From CAIWHR01 sp039931775 (GTDB lineage Bacteria > Pseudomonadota > Gammaproteobacteria > Burkholderiales > Casimicrobiaceae), in NCBI GenBank assembly GCA_039931775.1, contig JBDTRG010000040.1, positions 1-20,017 of the forward strand: a stretch of 20,017 nucleotides of DNA. Reading direction: 5' to 3'. This document shows positions 8,401-16,008 of this stretch, in pieces (positions within the stretch are counted from its first letter, which is position 1; each line of letters opens with the position of its first letter). The notes beneath the pieces were generated by a model. The model was not told the origin of the DNA, made no database searches, and saw only the letters and a program-made list of their open reading frames with translations. Both the position numbers and the translations under genes were made by a program.

Positions 8401-9156
8401 TTGCGCGCCGCGCTGAAGGCCAACCAGCTGTGCCTTCACTATCAGCCGATCGTGGAGGTCGCTACCCGTTCCGTGGTCGGCGCCGAAGCGCTGCTGCGCT
8501 GGGACGATCCCGAGTTGGGAACCATCTCCCCGAAAGTTTTCATCGCGTTGGCCGAGGAGTCGGGACTCATCCATTCGCTCGGCGAGTGGGTGTTGCGCTC
8601 GGCGGCTGAGCAGTGCGCCGCATGGCGGCGGGCCGGGCTCGCGCTCAGCGTTTCGATCAACCTCTCGGGCCGGCAGTTCTATCGTGACGACATCGCGCAG
8701 CGGATCTCCGAGATCGTGCGCGCCGCCGGCTGCGAGCCGCAATGGGTCGAACTGGAGGTGACGGAGACGAGCCTGCTGCACGACCTCGATTCGATCAGGA
8801 AGGCGCTGCACCTGTTGCGCAACGAAGGCTTTACCGTGGCGATCGACGACTTCGGCACCGGCTACTCGTCGCTCACCCACCTCAAACACTTCCCGATCGA
8901 CACGCTGAAGATCGACATCTCGTTCATCGCCGACCTCGAGACCGATCCGGGCGACGCAGCGATCACCGAGGCGATCATCGGCCTCGCGCGCGGCCTCGGT
9001 TTGCGCGTCGTCGCCGAAGGGGTGGGTACGCAGGCGCAGCTCGAATTTCTCGCGGCCCGCGGCTGCCACTGCTTCCAGGGCTACTGGATGAGCCGGCCGC
9101 TTCCGGCCGCCGAGTTCGAATGCTTCATCCGCTCGCGGTTGACTCTCGTCGCCTAA
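5497..9156 (+). CDS. Multi-PAS diguanylate cyclase/phosphodiesterase (6x PAS-GGDEF-EAL)
   Basis: A 1219-residue protein with no membrane segment or signal peptide, so a cytoplasmic sensor. Six PAS-type repeats begin at about residues 39, 164, 288, 413, 545 and 670; several share the pattern NIPxPxxYLDxxxxYxFVNxAF. A GGDEF domain (about 786-945) has an intact GGDEF at 869-873 and an RxxD product-inhibition site at 860-863. An EAL domain (about 962-1208) has EAL at 997-999, Asn1055, Glu1087, DDFGTG at 1117-1122, Lys1138, Glu1174 and Gln1179. Both synthesis and hydrolysis of c-di-GMP are therefore possible on sequence. ATG 5497 is the first start after an in-frame stop at 5431. The gene ends 2 bp before the second inverted repeat. 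Confidence 0.95.
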   Translation: MALTRLQTQFGLVAATRKLADAERAESLASLSQRKLNALGLPVAYVDGSRRFRFANKAFLEWTGRSFGKLIGHEIRDVVGHDAYPLYEAYVEAALAGERTGFERQLAVPGRPSIWIHVDYYPDHGTDGDVRGFLITYADVDQLKRLELEAGWREHRLRLVTDSVGSPIVHFDRQLKVRFANKPFGNWIGVAPDDLLGRAVHELIAGGTFAEMDEHIEQAFNGEKVSFERRERKATGELRWVRVTLFPDRAVGGHVGGVFAVMTDIEDDIAIRNALKAQEVQLRLIADNIPGPIAYLDSASTYTFVNQAFANWVRRPQDQICGRTPFEVLAPDVASFLRPVLERAHNGENIEYERIDSPHDDAPRWVHGRVAPDLDASGRLRGLYCTEYDIHDLKVTEQALAAREEQLRLFTDNIPDPVVYLDTARRYAFVNEAFLELNGLGRVDVIGKSFADVKGSAAMQTIAPDYDRAFAGETISFEREFADAKGRTRWIRGRMVPDHRIDNAIQGVYVVGHDITDLKVAHQSLKEAQDALRASESELRLIMDNVPARVAYIDRNYRYRFLNRHNEVWLGLSRNELTGRPVAEVVGEDRFRQMKPMFDRVLTGEVVSTEQMLAQPSGEDRWEAIHYAPNRDAAGEVIGIYAVHTDIHDQKRNEDALRRANWMLSSHIDNTPLAVLEWDRDFRLVRWSPQAERLFGWRPDEVLGMPIDGNPLLHEADRGAVAELLSRLMSGEEPRTTGLTRNSRKDGETIWCEWYHSCLLDDQGNIVSILSFVQDVSSRIRAEERLQHMATRDALTGLPNRVLLQERLVQAIAQAKRNSGRVGVLFIDLDRFKNVNDTLGHRIGDELLKAVSRSLSHALREVDLLARLGGDEFMVVVEDFDESAKLGRIAQKLLDAVAHPFCIEDHDIYVTSSIGISVYPDDSDDPEELLKHADVAMYRSKELGRNTYQFLDADLAQYRVRQHALETALRAALKANQLCLHYQPIVEVATRSVVGAEALLRWDDPELGTISPKVFIALAEESGLIHSLGEWVLRSAAEQCAAWRRAGLALSVSINLSGRQFYRDDIAQRISEIVRAAGCEPQWVELEVTETSLLHDLDSIRKALHLLRNEGFTVAIDDFGTGYSSLTHLKHFPIDTLKIDISFIADLETDPGDAAITEAIIGLARGLGLRVVAEGVGTQAQLEFLAARGCHCFQGYWMSRPLPAAEFECFIRSRLTLVA

Positions 9157-9158
9157 CC

Positions 9159-9246
9159 CGTTTAGTAGGGTCAGACTCGACTTTTCCTATCGGGCAGCGT
9201 TGGCGGCTGGGCGTGGAAGAAAAGTCGAGTCCGACCCTACTAAACG
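9159..9246. repeat. Long inverted repeat, copy 2 (likely bidirectional terminator)
   Basis: 27-bp arms at 9159-9185 and 9220-9246 with one mismatch (bases 9173/9232), around a 34-bp loop. It has the same AGTAGGGTCAGACTCGACTT core as the copy at 1588-1671, while the outermost bases and loop differ. The left arm begins 2 bp after the TAA of the GGDEF-EAL gene, and the right arm ends directly before the TAG of the minus-strand hydrolase (9247-9249). The conserved core, variable loop and identical setting between convergent stop codons indicate a dispersed element that can serve as a two-way terminator. Confidence 0.85.
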
Positions 9247-10056
9247 CTAGAGCGTTGCGAGCCAGCGCAGCAGTTCCTTCGCAGCCGTCTCCCACTTCCG
9301 CTCGAGCATCAGCATGTGCGCGAGCCCTGGCACCAGCGTCGCGTCGACGTTGTGGTGCCGGGCCGTCGCGCGGACGTCATCGGGCGTGGAGATCTTGTCT
9401 CCCTCGGCGCCCAGCACGAACAGGGGCACGCCGCCGCGCTCCGGAAGCTGCCAATGCAGGCGCATCGACAGGTCGAGCAGAACGCGCGGCGATTCGGCGC
9501 ACAGGTGCGCGCTCGCCTCGGCCAGGATGTCGGGCGCGACGTCATTGCTGAAATAGTACGGCTGCAGCGCTTCGAGGATGTGCGTCGACATCCTTGCCGG
9601 ATCGAAGTGCGAGAAGGAGAGCGAATAGTCGGGCGACACGGTGGCGAGCCGCGTCGCCATCGCCATGAGCCCGGCCGGCGGCACAGGGGACAGGAGCGCG
9701 GCCGCGCGAATCGGACGGGTTGCGAGCAGCCGTTCGACGATCGCTGCGCCCATCGAATGGCCGATCAGCACCGGCGGACCCGGCAGGTTCGCCATCACGT
9801 GTTCGACGTCGGCCGCGTAATCGTCGAGACCCGCGACGAACAGCGTTTCGCTGCCGCCCGACGTACCGTGGCCGCGCAATGACAAAGCATGGGCCGCGTA
9901 CCCTTTGCGCGCGAACCACGGCAGGAAATGCGGCTCCCAGACCCACGCGTCGCTGTAGCCGCCGTGCACGAACAGAAGCGGCGGCTTTCGGCCGTTGCCG
10001 TTCGCGCGCGGCGGCAGGTGCGAGCGGACCTCGAGGTCGGGTTCGGTGGGAAGCAT
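9247..10056 (-). CDS. Alpha/beta hydrolase (serine hydrolase fold)
   Basis: A 269-residue alpha/beta-hydrolase. HGG at 31-33 forms the oxyanion region, GHSMG gives the nucleophile Ser101, Asp220 lies in VLGAEGDKIS and His247 in VPGLAHMLMLE, so a complete triad is visible. RGHGTSGG (61-68) is typical of the lysophospholipase/esterase-like group. There is no signal peptide; substrate cannot be told. The start ATG at 10056 opens the conserved region but has no good Shine-Dalgarno. The frame runs open far upstream only because it lies antisense to uvrC. It is divergent from the uracil-DNA glycosylase gene. Confidence 0.88.
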   Translation of the reverse strand: MLPTEPDLEVRSHLPPRANGNGRKPPLLFVHGGYSDAWVWEPHFLPWFARKGYAAHALSLRGHGTSGGSETLFVAGLDDYAADVEHVMANLPGPPVLIGHSMGAAIVERLLATRPIRAAALLSPVPPAGLMAMATRLATVSPDYSLSFSHFDPARMSTHILEALQPYYFSNDVAPDILAEASAHLCAESPRVLLDLSMRLHWQLPERGGVPLFVLGAEGDKISTPDDVRATARHHNVDATLVPGLAHMLMLERKWETAAKELLRWLATL

Positions 10057-10161
10057 CGGGCGATCGGGAGGCTCGAGACTGCAAAATCGGTGGCGGCAGA
10101 CGCGTGCGTCGACCGGGCGAGTGGTGTCCGCCGGGATCATGCTAGGATTCGCGCCCGTCCC

Positions 10162-10860
10162 ATGGCCACCGCGAAACAACCCGCCATTCTGCCAGAAACC
10201 GCAGCGTCGCCCGCATACGATGAAGGCTGCCGGCGCTGCGCGCGTCTCGTCGCGTTCCTGGACGAGGTCCGGGCCGCGAATCCCGGCTACTACTGTCGCC
10301 CGGTTGCGCCGTTCGGCGCCCGCGACGCCGCGCTCGTCGTCGTCGGTTTGGCGCCGGGCATGCACGGCGCCAATGCCAGCGGCAGGCCGTTCACCGGCGA
10401 CCACGCGGGAATCCTGCTGTACGAAACGCTGCATGCGTACGGCTACGCGTCCCGTCCGGTTGCGACGGCGCGCTCCGACGGCATGGCGCTCCTGGATTGC
10501 CGGATCACCAATGCGGTGAAGTGCCTGCCACCCGGCAACAAGCCGTTGCCGGTCGAAATTCGCGCGTGCAACGGCTTCCTGGCCGCAGACCTGGCCGCGC
10601 TGCCCGCCGGCGGCGCGATCCTGGCGCTGGGGCGCATCGCGCACGATGCGACCTTGCGGGCGCTCGGCATGGCGCCTTCGGCATCGCTGTTCGCGCACGG
10701 CGCGCGACACGCGCTCGACAACGGCGCCGTGCTCTTCGACAGCTACCACTGCAGCCGCTACAACACGAATACGCGGCGCCTGACCCCGCCGATGTTCCGG
10801 GCGGTATTCGACGCGATCGCCGCGCACCTGGCCCGCGGGGGCGCGCGCCGGGCGGCCTGA
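10162..10860 (+). CDS. Family 5 (UdgB-type) uracil-DNA glycosylase
   Basis: A 232-residue protein that should remove uracil, and in this family often other deaminated bases, from DNA. The catalytic-site segment is GLAPGMHGANASGRPFTGDHAG (62-83), and the C-terminal motif SYHCSRYNTNTRRLT (194-208) matches the family 5 pattern. Cys23, Cys26, Cys121 and Cys136 are placed to bind the 4Fe-4S cluster (GCRRCARL; ITNAVKCLPPGNKP; RACNGF). The ATG at 10162 begins the conserved part; the longer frame from 9889 is antisense to the hydrolase. No strong ribosome-binding site is seen. Its stop is 6 bp before uvrC, suggesting one repair transcript. Confidence 0.88.
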   Translation: MATAKQPAILPETAASPAYDEGCRRCARLVAFLDEVRAANPGYYCRPVAPFGARDAALVVVGLAPGMHGANASGRPFTGDHAGILLYETLHAYGYASRPVATARSDGMALLDCRITNAVKCLPPGNKPLPVEIRACNGFLAADLAALPAGGAILALGRIAHDATLRALGMAPSASLFAHGARHALDNGAVLFDSYHCSRYNTNTRRLTPPMFRAVFDAIAAHLARGGARRAA

Positions 10861-10866
10861 CAGCGC

Positions 10867-12705
10867 ATGGACGAAACGCCCGCCGTCGCACCCGAGTCGC
10901 CGCCGCCGTTCGACGCCCGCGAACTCCTCGCCTCGCTTCCGCACCGCCCCGGCGTCTACCGGATGTTCGACGCCGCTGGAGAAACGCTTTATGTCGGCAA
11001 GGCGCGCGACCTGAAAAAGCGCGTGTCGAGCTATTTCCAGAAGGGCGCGCACGAAACGCGGATCGCGGTGATGCTCTCGCAGGTGGCGCGCGTCGATACG
11101 ACGGTCACGCGCTCGGAAGGCGAGGCGCTGCTGCTCGAGAACAACCTGATCAAGGCCGAGGAGCCGCGCTACAACATCCTGTTTCGCGACGACAAGAGTT
11201 ACCCGTACGTGTGCCTGACCGGCGAGACCTTTCCGCAACTGCGGTTCCATCGCGGCAAGCTCGATCGGCAGAACAAGTACTTCGGACCGTTTCCCAGCGC
11301 CGGCGCGGTGCGCGAAGGCATGGCGCTGCTGCAGAAAGTCTTCCAGCTTCGCACCTGCGAGAACACGGTCTTCGCGAATCGCTCGCGTCCCTGCATGCTG
11401 CACCAGATCCAGCGCTGCAGCGCGCCCTGCGTCGGGCTCATCCTCGAGGCCGACTATGCGGACGATGTGAAGAGCGCCGTGCTCTTCCTGCAGGGAAAAG
11501 CCGGGGAGGTGCTGGCGCAAATGAAGGAGCAGATGGGGGAGGCCAGCGAGGCGCTCGCGTTCGAGCGCGCCGCGCGGCTGCGCGACAAGATCACCCGCCT
11601 GACGCAACTGCAATCGCGGCAGTTCGTCGAGAGCGCCACCGCCGGCGATCTCGACGTCGTGGCGGCTGCGGGGGAGCAGGGGCTCGTGGCCGTCAACGTG
11701 GTGATGATCCGCGGCGGCCGGCACGTCGGCGACCGCAGCTTCTTTCCACGCCACGCCAATGCAGAAGCGCTCGACGAGGTGGTGCCCGCGTTTCTCGCGC
11801 AGCACTATGTCGACCGCCCCGTGCCGCCGACGATCATCGGATACGGCGCCGACGACCAGAACGCGCTTGTCGAGGTGCTCTCCGCACAGGCTGGCCAGCG
11901 CGTCGAGATCGTCGGCAACCCCGGGGGCGAGCGTCGCGTCTGGCTGACGATGGCCATGCAGAACGCGCAATTCGCGATCCGGCAGAAGCTCGCGCAGAAG
12001 GCGACGCAGGAGGATCGGCTCGCCGCGTTGCAGGCGGCGCTCAACCTGCCCCCCGAAGCGCAGCGCATCGAGTGCTTCGACGTCTCGCACACGATGGGCG
12101 AACGCGCGGTCGCCTCGTGCGTGATCTTCGACCGTCTCGCGATGCAGACGTCCGAGTACCGGCGCTTCAACGTGTCGCCGCCGGCCGGTGGCGACGACTA
12201 CGCGGCGATGCGCGAGGCGCTGACAAGGCGCTGCGTACGCATCGTCGCCGGAGAATTTCCGACGCCCGACCTCTTCGTCATGGACGGCGGCAAAGGGCAG
12301 GTCACTGTCGCCGCCGAGGTATTGGCCGAGCAAGGGCTGCACACGACGCGGCTGATCGGCATCGCGAAAGGCCCGGAGCGCAAGCCCGGCGAGGAGGACA
12401 TCGTGTTCCCGGACCGCGACGACGTGCTCAATCTGCCGTCCGATCACCCGGGCCTTCACTTGCTGCAACAGATTCGCGACGAGGCGCATCGGTTCGCGAT
12501 CCAGGGTCACCGCGCGCGCCGCGCGAAGGCGCGGGTGACGTCGTCGCTGCAGGACATCGCGGGCATCGGCGCGAAAAAGCGCCAGGCGCTGCTTGCGCAT
12601 TTCGGCGGCATCAAGGGCGTGCAGGCGGCCGGCGTCGACGATCTCGCGCGGGTGCCGGGCGTGAGCCGCGCGCTCGCCGAAAGGATATTCGCGGGGCTGC
12701 ATTGA
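10867..12705 (+). CDS. uvrC: Excinuclease ABC subunit C
   Basis: A full-length (612 residues) UvrC, the nuclease that makes both incisions in nucleotide excision repair. Domains in order: GIY-YIG nuclease (GVY at 29-31, LYVGKARDLKKRV at 41-53, Glu in EGEALLLENNLIK); a Cys-rich segment (CENTVFANRSRPCMLHQIQRCSAPC); a UVR helix pair (EVLAQMKEQMGEASEALAFERAARLRDKI); an RNase H-like 5' nuclease with Asp405 (ECFDVSHTMG) and Asp473 (VMDGGKGQ); and a C-terminal double helix-hairpin-helix (LQDIAGIGAKKRQALL...VPGVSRALAERIF). The start lies 6 bp after the glycosylase stop. In many proteobacteria pgsA follows; here a transporter operon lies between them. Confidence 0.97.
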   Translation: MDETPAVAPESPPPFDARELLASLPHRPGVYRMFDAAGETLYVGKARDLKKRVSSYFQKGAHETRIAVMLSQVARVDTTVTRSEGEALLLENNLIKAEEPRYNILFRDDKSYPYVCLTGETFPQLRFHRGKLDRQNKYFGPFPSAGAVREGMALLQKVFQLRTCENTVFANRSRPCMLHQIQRCSAPCVGLILEADYADDVKSAVLFLQGKAGEVLAQMKEQMGEASEALAFERAARLRDKITRLTQLQSRQFVESATAGDLDVVAAAGEQGLVAVNVVMIRGGRHVGDRSFFPRHANAEALDEVVPAFLAQHYVDRPVPPTIIGYGADDQNALVEVLSAQAGQRVEIVGNPGGERRVWLTMAMQNAQFAIRQKLAQKATQEDRLAALQAALNLPPEAQRIECFDVSHTMGERAVASCVIFDRLAMQTSEYRRFNVSPPAGGDDYAAMREALTRRCVRIVAGEFPTPDLFVMDGGKGQVTVAAEVLAEQGLHTTRLIGIAKGPERKPGEEDIVFPDRDDVLNLPSDHPGLHLLQQIRDEAHRFAIQGHRARRAKARVTSSLQDIAGIGAKKRQALLAHFGGIKGVQAAGVDDLARVPGVSRALAERIFAGLH

Positions 12706-12739
12706 CTTCGGCGCGTTGGTGCACCGCACAATCCCGCCG

Positions 12740-12769
12740 TTGGCCGCCGCTTCACATTAAGGTCATACT
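12740..12769 (+). promoter_or_regulatory. Possible sigma70 promoter of the ABC importer operon
   Basis: TTGGCC (12740-12745) and CATACT (12764-12769) are separated by 18 bp and lie about 36 bp before the ATPase start. Agreement with consensus is moderate (3/6 and 4/6). It sits in an A/T-richer stretch of the 100-bp gap after uvrC, which fits an independent promoter. Confidence 0.35.
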
Positions 12770-12805
12770 GAAAACGTACGCTGCGACGGCCCTCGCAATC
12801 CAGCC

Positions 12806-13849
12806 ATGACATCCTATCTTTCCATCGAAGCACTGACGGTTTCCTACGGTGCGGCGCGCGTGCTCGACCGGGTGAGCCTCGACGTCGCCCGCGGCGAGAT
12901 GATCGCGCTCCTTGGTAGTTCCGGCTGCGGCAAGACCACCCTGTTGCGCGCCATCGCGGGCTTCGTCGTTCCCGAATCCGGTGCGATCAAGGTCGAGGGC
13001 CGCGATATCGCGGGATTGCCCCCGGAAAAGCGCGGGACCGCGATGATGTTCCAGTCGTATGCGCTGTGGCCGCACATGAGCGTCGCCGCGAACATCGGCT
13101 ACGGCCTCAAGATGCGAGCGTGGAAAAAAGATGCGATTGCGGCGCGCGTCGACGAAATGCTCGCGCTGCTGCAACTCGAAGGCTTCGGTCCCCGACCCGT
13201 GACGCAACTCTCCGGAGGGCAGCGTCAGCGCGTGGCGCTCGGCCGCGCGCTCGCCGTCAATCCGTCGCTGCTGTTGCTCGATGAGCCGATGTCCAACCTC
13301 GATTACAAGGTGCGGCTCGAGTTGCGACACGAATTGCGCGCGCTCCAGCAGCGCATCGGCATCACAGCGGTCTACGTGACGCACGACCGCGAGGAGGCGC
13401 TGACGCTCGCCGACCGCATTGCCGTCATCGACGCCGGCCGGGTCATCCAGTTCGGCACGCCCGAGGTCGTCTTTCACCAGCCGAGTTCCGCCTTCGTCGC
13501 CGGATTCATGGGCGCCGATAACGGACTCGACCTCGTCGAGCGCGACGACGGCACGCTGGTCCCCGCGGAGGGCGCCGGCGCGGGCCGGGCGGTCCGCGCC
13601 CACTTCCGCGGCGACGCGGCGCGCCTCGTCGCCGCCGCAGGGCCGGCGCCGGATGACGCTCTGTTGCTGCCGGGTGTGGTCGCGCAGGCATTCTATGTCG
13701 GGCAAGGCTATCGATATCGCGTCCGGACCGGCGGCACCGAGGTCTGGGTGCACGCGCCGGAACGGATGGATGAAGGTACGCCGGCGCGGGTTGCGGTCCC
13801 GCGCTCGGCGCTGATGTTGTTTCCCCGCGATTCCACCACGCGTATCTAG
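12806..13849 (+). CDS. ABC importer ATP-binding protein (PotA/FbpC-like)
   Basis: A 347-residue nucleotide-binding subunit of a type I importer. Walker A is GSSGCGKT at 37-44, Q-loop Gln83, signature LSGGQ at 135-139, Walker B LLLLDE at 155-160, and the switch His193 in VTHDREEAL. A C-terminal TOBE-like regulatory region follows from about residue 240. The FMGADNGL stretch and overall pattern are those of the polyamine/iron/thiamine/phosphonate group (CUT1/POPT-like); exact substrate is not visible. ATG 12806 lacks an obvious Shine-Dalgarno. It is the first gene of a four-gene operon; its stop codon overlaps the ribosome-binding site of the binding-protein gene. Confidence 0.92.
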   Translation: MTSYLSIEALTVSYGAARVLDRVSLDVARGEMIALLGSSGCGKTTLLRAIAGFVVPESGAIKVEGRDIAGLPPEKRGTAMMFQSYALWPHMSVAANIGYGLKMRAWKKDAIAARVDEMLALLQLEGFGPRPVTQLSGGQRQRVALGRALAVNPSLLLLDEPMSNLDYKVRLELRHELRALQQRIGITAVYVTHDREEALTLADRIAVIDAGRVIQFGTPEVVFHQPSSAFVAGFMGADNGLDLVERDDGTLVPAEGAGAGRAVRAHFRGDAARLVAAAGPAPDDALLLPGVVAQAFYVGQGYRYRVRTGGTEVWVHAPERMDEGTPARVAVPRSALMLFPRDSTTRI

Positions 13850-13858
13850 GAGGGTTCC

Positions 13859-15004
13859 ATGCGATTCCGTTTCATTTTCGCCACCGTTGTGGCCGCCGCG
13901 ATCAATGCGGCATCGCCGGCCTCGGCGCAGATCACGCTGAACGTGGTCTCCGCCGGCGACCAGAACATGGTCGATTACGTCACCAATTACCTCGGGCCGA
14001 AGTTCGAGGCGATGAATCCGGGGGTCAAGGTGCGCGCCGTCGGCACCGGCCCCGGCGATTCCGGCTCGCAGAAGATCTACGAGAAGCTCTCGGCGCAGCA
14101 GAAGGCCGGCACTGCCTCGTGGGACGTCGACGTCGCGGTCGTCCACCAGCGCGGCGCGGCGACGATGGTCAACGAGAAGCTGCTGATGGCGTACCGCAAC
14201 GATGTCGCCGCCGGCAAGCTCGTCTCGCGCGACACGGCGAAGAATGCGCTGGGCGCCAACGTCGACGGCTATGTGTTGCCGATGTTCCACAGCCAGATCG
14301 CCTTCGCGTACAACCCGGATCTCGTGAAGACGCCGCCGAAGTCGTATGCGGAGCTCACCGAGTGGGTCAAGAAAAACCCGAAGCAGTTCGGCTACAACGG
14401 CGTCAAGGGCGGCATGTCCGGTGTCGGCTTCGTGATGGGCTGGGTGTCGGCGAACGCCGGCCTCGGCGAAAAGCTCGAGAAAGGCCCCTACGCGGCAGGC
14501 GACAAGGCTGCGATCGAAAAGTCGCTGGCCGGCCTCAAGGATTTCAATCGGAACGTGGTGATGACGCCGGGCAATGCCGGCACGCTCGACATGCTGAATC
14601 GCGGCGAAATCTCGATGGGTCCCGTCTGGGTCGACATGTTCTACACGTGGCAGGCCGACGGCAAGATGAGTCCGAAGATCAAGCTCGCGCTCCCGAAGCC
14701 CGGGCTGCCCGGCCAGCCGATGTACTACGTGATTCCGGCGAAGGCCGCGAACGCGGCACTCGCCAAGAAGTTCATCGACTTGGCCGAGAGCCCTGAAGTG
14801 CAGGCGGACGGCATCGTCAAGCAGTTCAACTGGTATCCGGGCATCGACCCGCAATACGTGCAGGCGAAGCTCCCGCCCGCAGCGTGGGCCAAGCTCTTCA
14901 CCGACATCTCGCCCAACGACCTCGCTGCGTACGGCCGCCCGTTCCCGCTGTCGGAATACTTCACCGATATCGTCGAGGGTTACGAGCGGGTGGTTCTCAA
15001 GTAG
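13859..15004 (+). CDS. Periplasmic substrate-binding protein of ABC importer
   Basis: A 381-residue extracellular solute-binding protein, family 1 type. A signal peptide occupies residues 1-23 with likely cleavage after ASA. The mature protein starts QITLNVVSAGDQNMVDYVTNYL and ends near YFTDIVEGYERVVLK. The AGGAGG sequence 5 nt before ATG 13859 is the best ribosome-binding site in the operon. Fold features include SHSQ-like MFHSQIAFAYNPD, GEISMGPVWVDMF and the C-terminal VIPAKAANAALAKKFIDLAESPEVQ segment. It lacks the signature I would expect of a ferric-binding FbpA, so the ligand (polyamine, thiamine, iron chelate, phosphonate or other) is unresolved. Confidence 0.9.
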   Translation: MRFRFIFATVVAAAINAASPASAQITLNVVSAGDQNMVDYVTNYLGPKFEAMNPGVKVRAVGTGPGDSGSQKIYEKLSAQQKAGTASWDVDVAVVHQRGAATMVNEKLLMAYRNDVAAGKLVSRDTAKNALGANVDGYVLPMFHSQIAFAYNPDLVKTPPKSYAELTEWVKKNPKQFGYNGVKGGMSGVGFVMGWVSANAGLGEKLEKGPYAAGDKAAIEKSLAGLKDFNRNVVMTPGNAGTLDMLNRGEISMGPVWVDMFYTWQADGKMSPKIKLALPKPGLPGQPMYYVIPAKAANAALAKKFIDLAESPEVQADGIVKQFNWYPGIDPQYVQAKLPPAAWAKLFTDISPNDLAAYGRPFPLSEYFTDIVEGYERVVLK

Positions 15005-15028
15005 CGACGTGAGCCTGGGAGCAGGGGT

Positions 15029-15051
15029 CCTGCGCGCGAGTAGCGCGCGGG
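15029..15051 (+). promoter_or_regulatory. Intercistronic hairpin between binding protein and permease
   Basis: GCGCGC (15032-15037), a GAGTA loop, and GCGCGC (15043-15048). The stem extends to about 9 bp through a T-G and two C-G pairs. No T-tract follows. It begins 25 nt after the binding-protein stop, in the only large gap (125 bp) of the operon. This is where such hairpins commonly protect the upstream mRNA so that the binding protein is made in excess over the permeases. Confidence 0.5.
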
Positions 15052-15129
15052 GATGCGACCGGGGCGAATCGGCGCAAGCGGCCGACGCGCGACCGAACAC
15101 TTGTACGGACCGTCCAAGGAGGCCGCGCA

Positions 15130-16008
15130 GTGACGTCTGCGGCTGAAGCGGGAAGTCCCGCGTCCGTGGCATTGCGCCGCGGGCGCGTCGCGGGCCTGGC
15201 GCTGATCGCGCCGGCGCTCGCGATCGTCGTCGCCTTCTTCATCGTTCCGCTCGGCATCTCGTTCGCGCTCGCATTCCGCGCGAAGGATGGCAGCTTCACG
15301 CTCGAGCATTTCGCGAAGTCGTTCGAGCTCTACACGACCGACCTCATTTTCACGCTGGCGATCGTCCTGCTGTCGTCGGCGCTGATCGCGGTGGTTGCAA
15401 TTGCGATCGCCGGCTATCTGACGTTGGGCGAGAACCCGCGCGCAGTCGCGACTTTGCGCTGGCTCTACCGCTGGCCGCTCTTCATTCCGTTCGTCGTCGC
15501 CGGACAGGTGATGCGCACGTTCCTCGCCAAGAACGGCATGCTGAACCACGTGCTGATCGGCGTGGGCTTGCTCGATCCGATCGCCTCGCAGAGCGTCCTC
15601 GACTGGCGCGGAATCGTCATCGCATTCGTTTGGAAGCAGGCACCGTTCGTGACGCTGCTCGTCGCCGGCGCCATGGCGTCGCTCGATCGCCAGCACATCG
15701 AGGCCGCGCGCAACCTCGGCGCGCCGCGCTGGCGCGTGCTGCTCGACATCGTGCTGCCGCAGGTGCGCGGTACGCTGCTGGTCGGCGTCGTGTTGTCATT
15801 CGTGACGATGCTCTCGGTGCTGTCGGTGCCGCTGATGATCAATCCCAATTCGCCGACGATGATCACCGTGGACGTCGCCTATCGGATCAACACGCATTCG
15901 GACTACGCTGTGGCCAATGCGCTTTGCCTGCTCTCGTTGTTGGTAGCTGGGGGAGGCGCTGCGTTCTACCTGCGACACGCGGTGAAGAGCGCTCGGGACG
16001 CGACATGA
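15130..16008 (+). CDS. ABC importer permease, first subunit
   Basis: A 292-residue inner-membrane permease. About six hydrophobic segments are visible, beginning AGLALIAPALAIVVAFFIVPLGISFALAF. The cytoplasmic EAA loop that docks to the ATPase is HIEAARNLGAPRWRVLLDIVLP. The start is GTG 15130, supported by AAGGAGG ending 7 nt upstream. The 3' end overlaps the next permease gene by the ATGA motif (16005-16008), so the two are translationally coupled. It is of the PotB/FbpB-like class. Confidence 0.9.
   Translation: MTSAAEAGSPASVALRRGRVAGLALIAPALAIVVAFFIVPLGISFALAFRAKDGSFTLEHFAKSFELYTTDLIFTLAIVLLSSALIAVVAIAIAGYLTLGENPRAVATLRWLYRWPLFIPFVVAGQVMRTFLAKNGMLNHVLIGVGLLDPIASQSVLDWRGIVIAFVWKQAPFVTLLVAGAMASLDRQHIEAARNLGAPRWRVLLDIVLPQVRGTLLVGVVLSFVTMLSVLSVPLMINPNSPTMITVDVAYRINTHSDYAVANALCLLSLLVAGGGAAFYLRHAVKSARDAT

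Noticed and set aside
6499..8609. Long open frames on both strands inside the PAS-GGDEF-EAL gene
   Set aside because: They are Arg/Ala/Pro-rich, match no family and overlap a gene with intact motifs throughout.
9247..12729. Very long open frame on the minus strand (1160 codons) across uvrC and the glycosylase
   Set aside because: Only the last 269 codons form a recognisable protein (the hydrolase). The rest is antisense to uvrC, which has all its domains, and is an effect of high GC codon bias.
12752..15172. 806-codon minus-strand frame under the ABC genes
   Set aside because: Antisense to a well-supported transporter operon; composition is typical of shadow frames.
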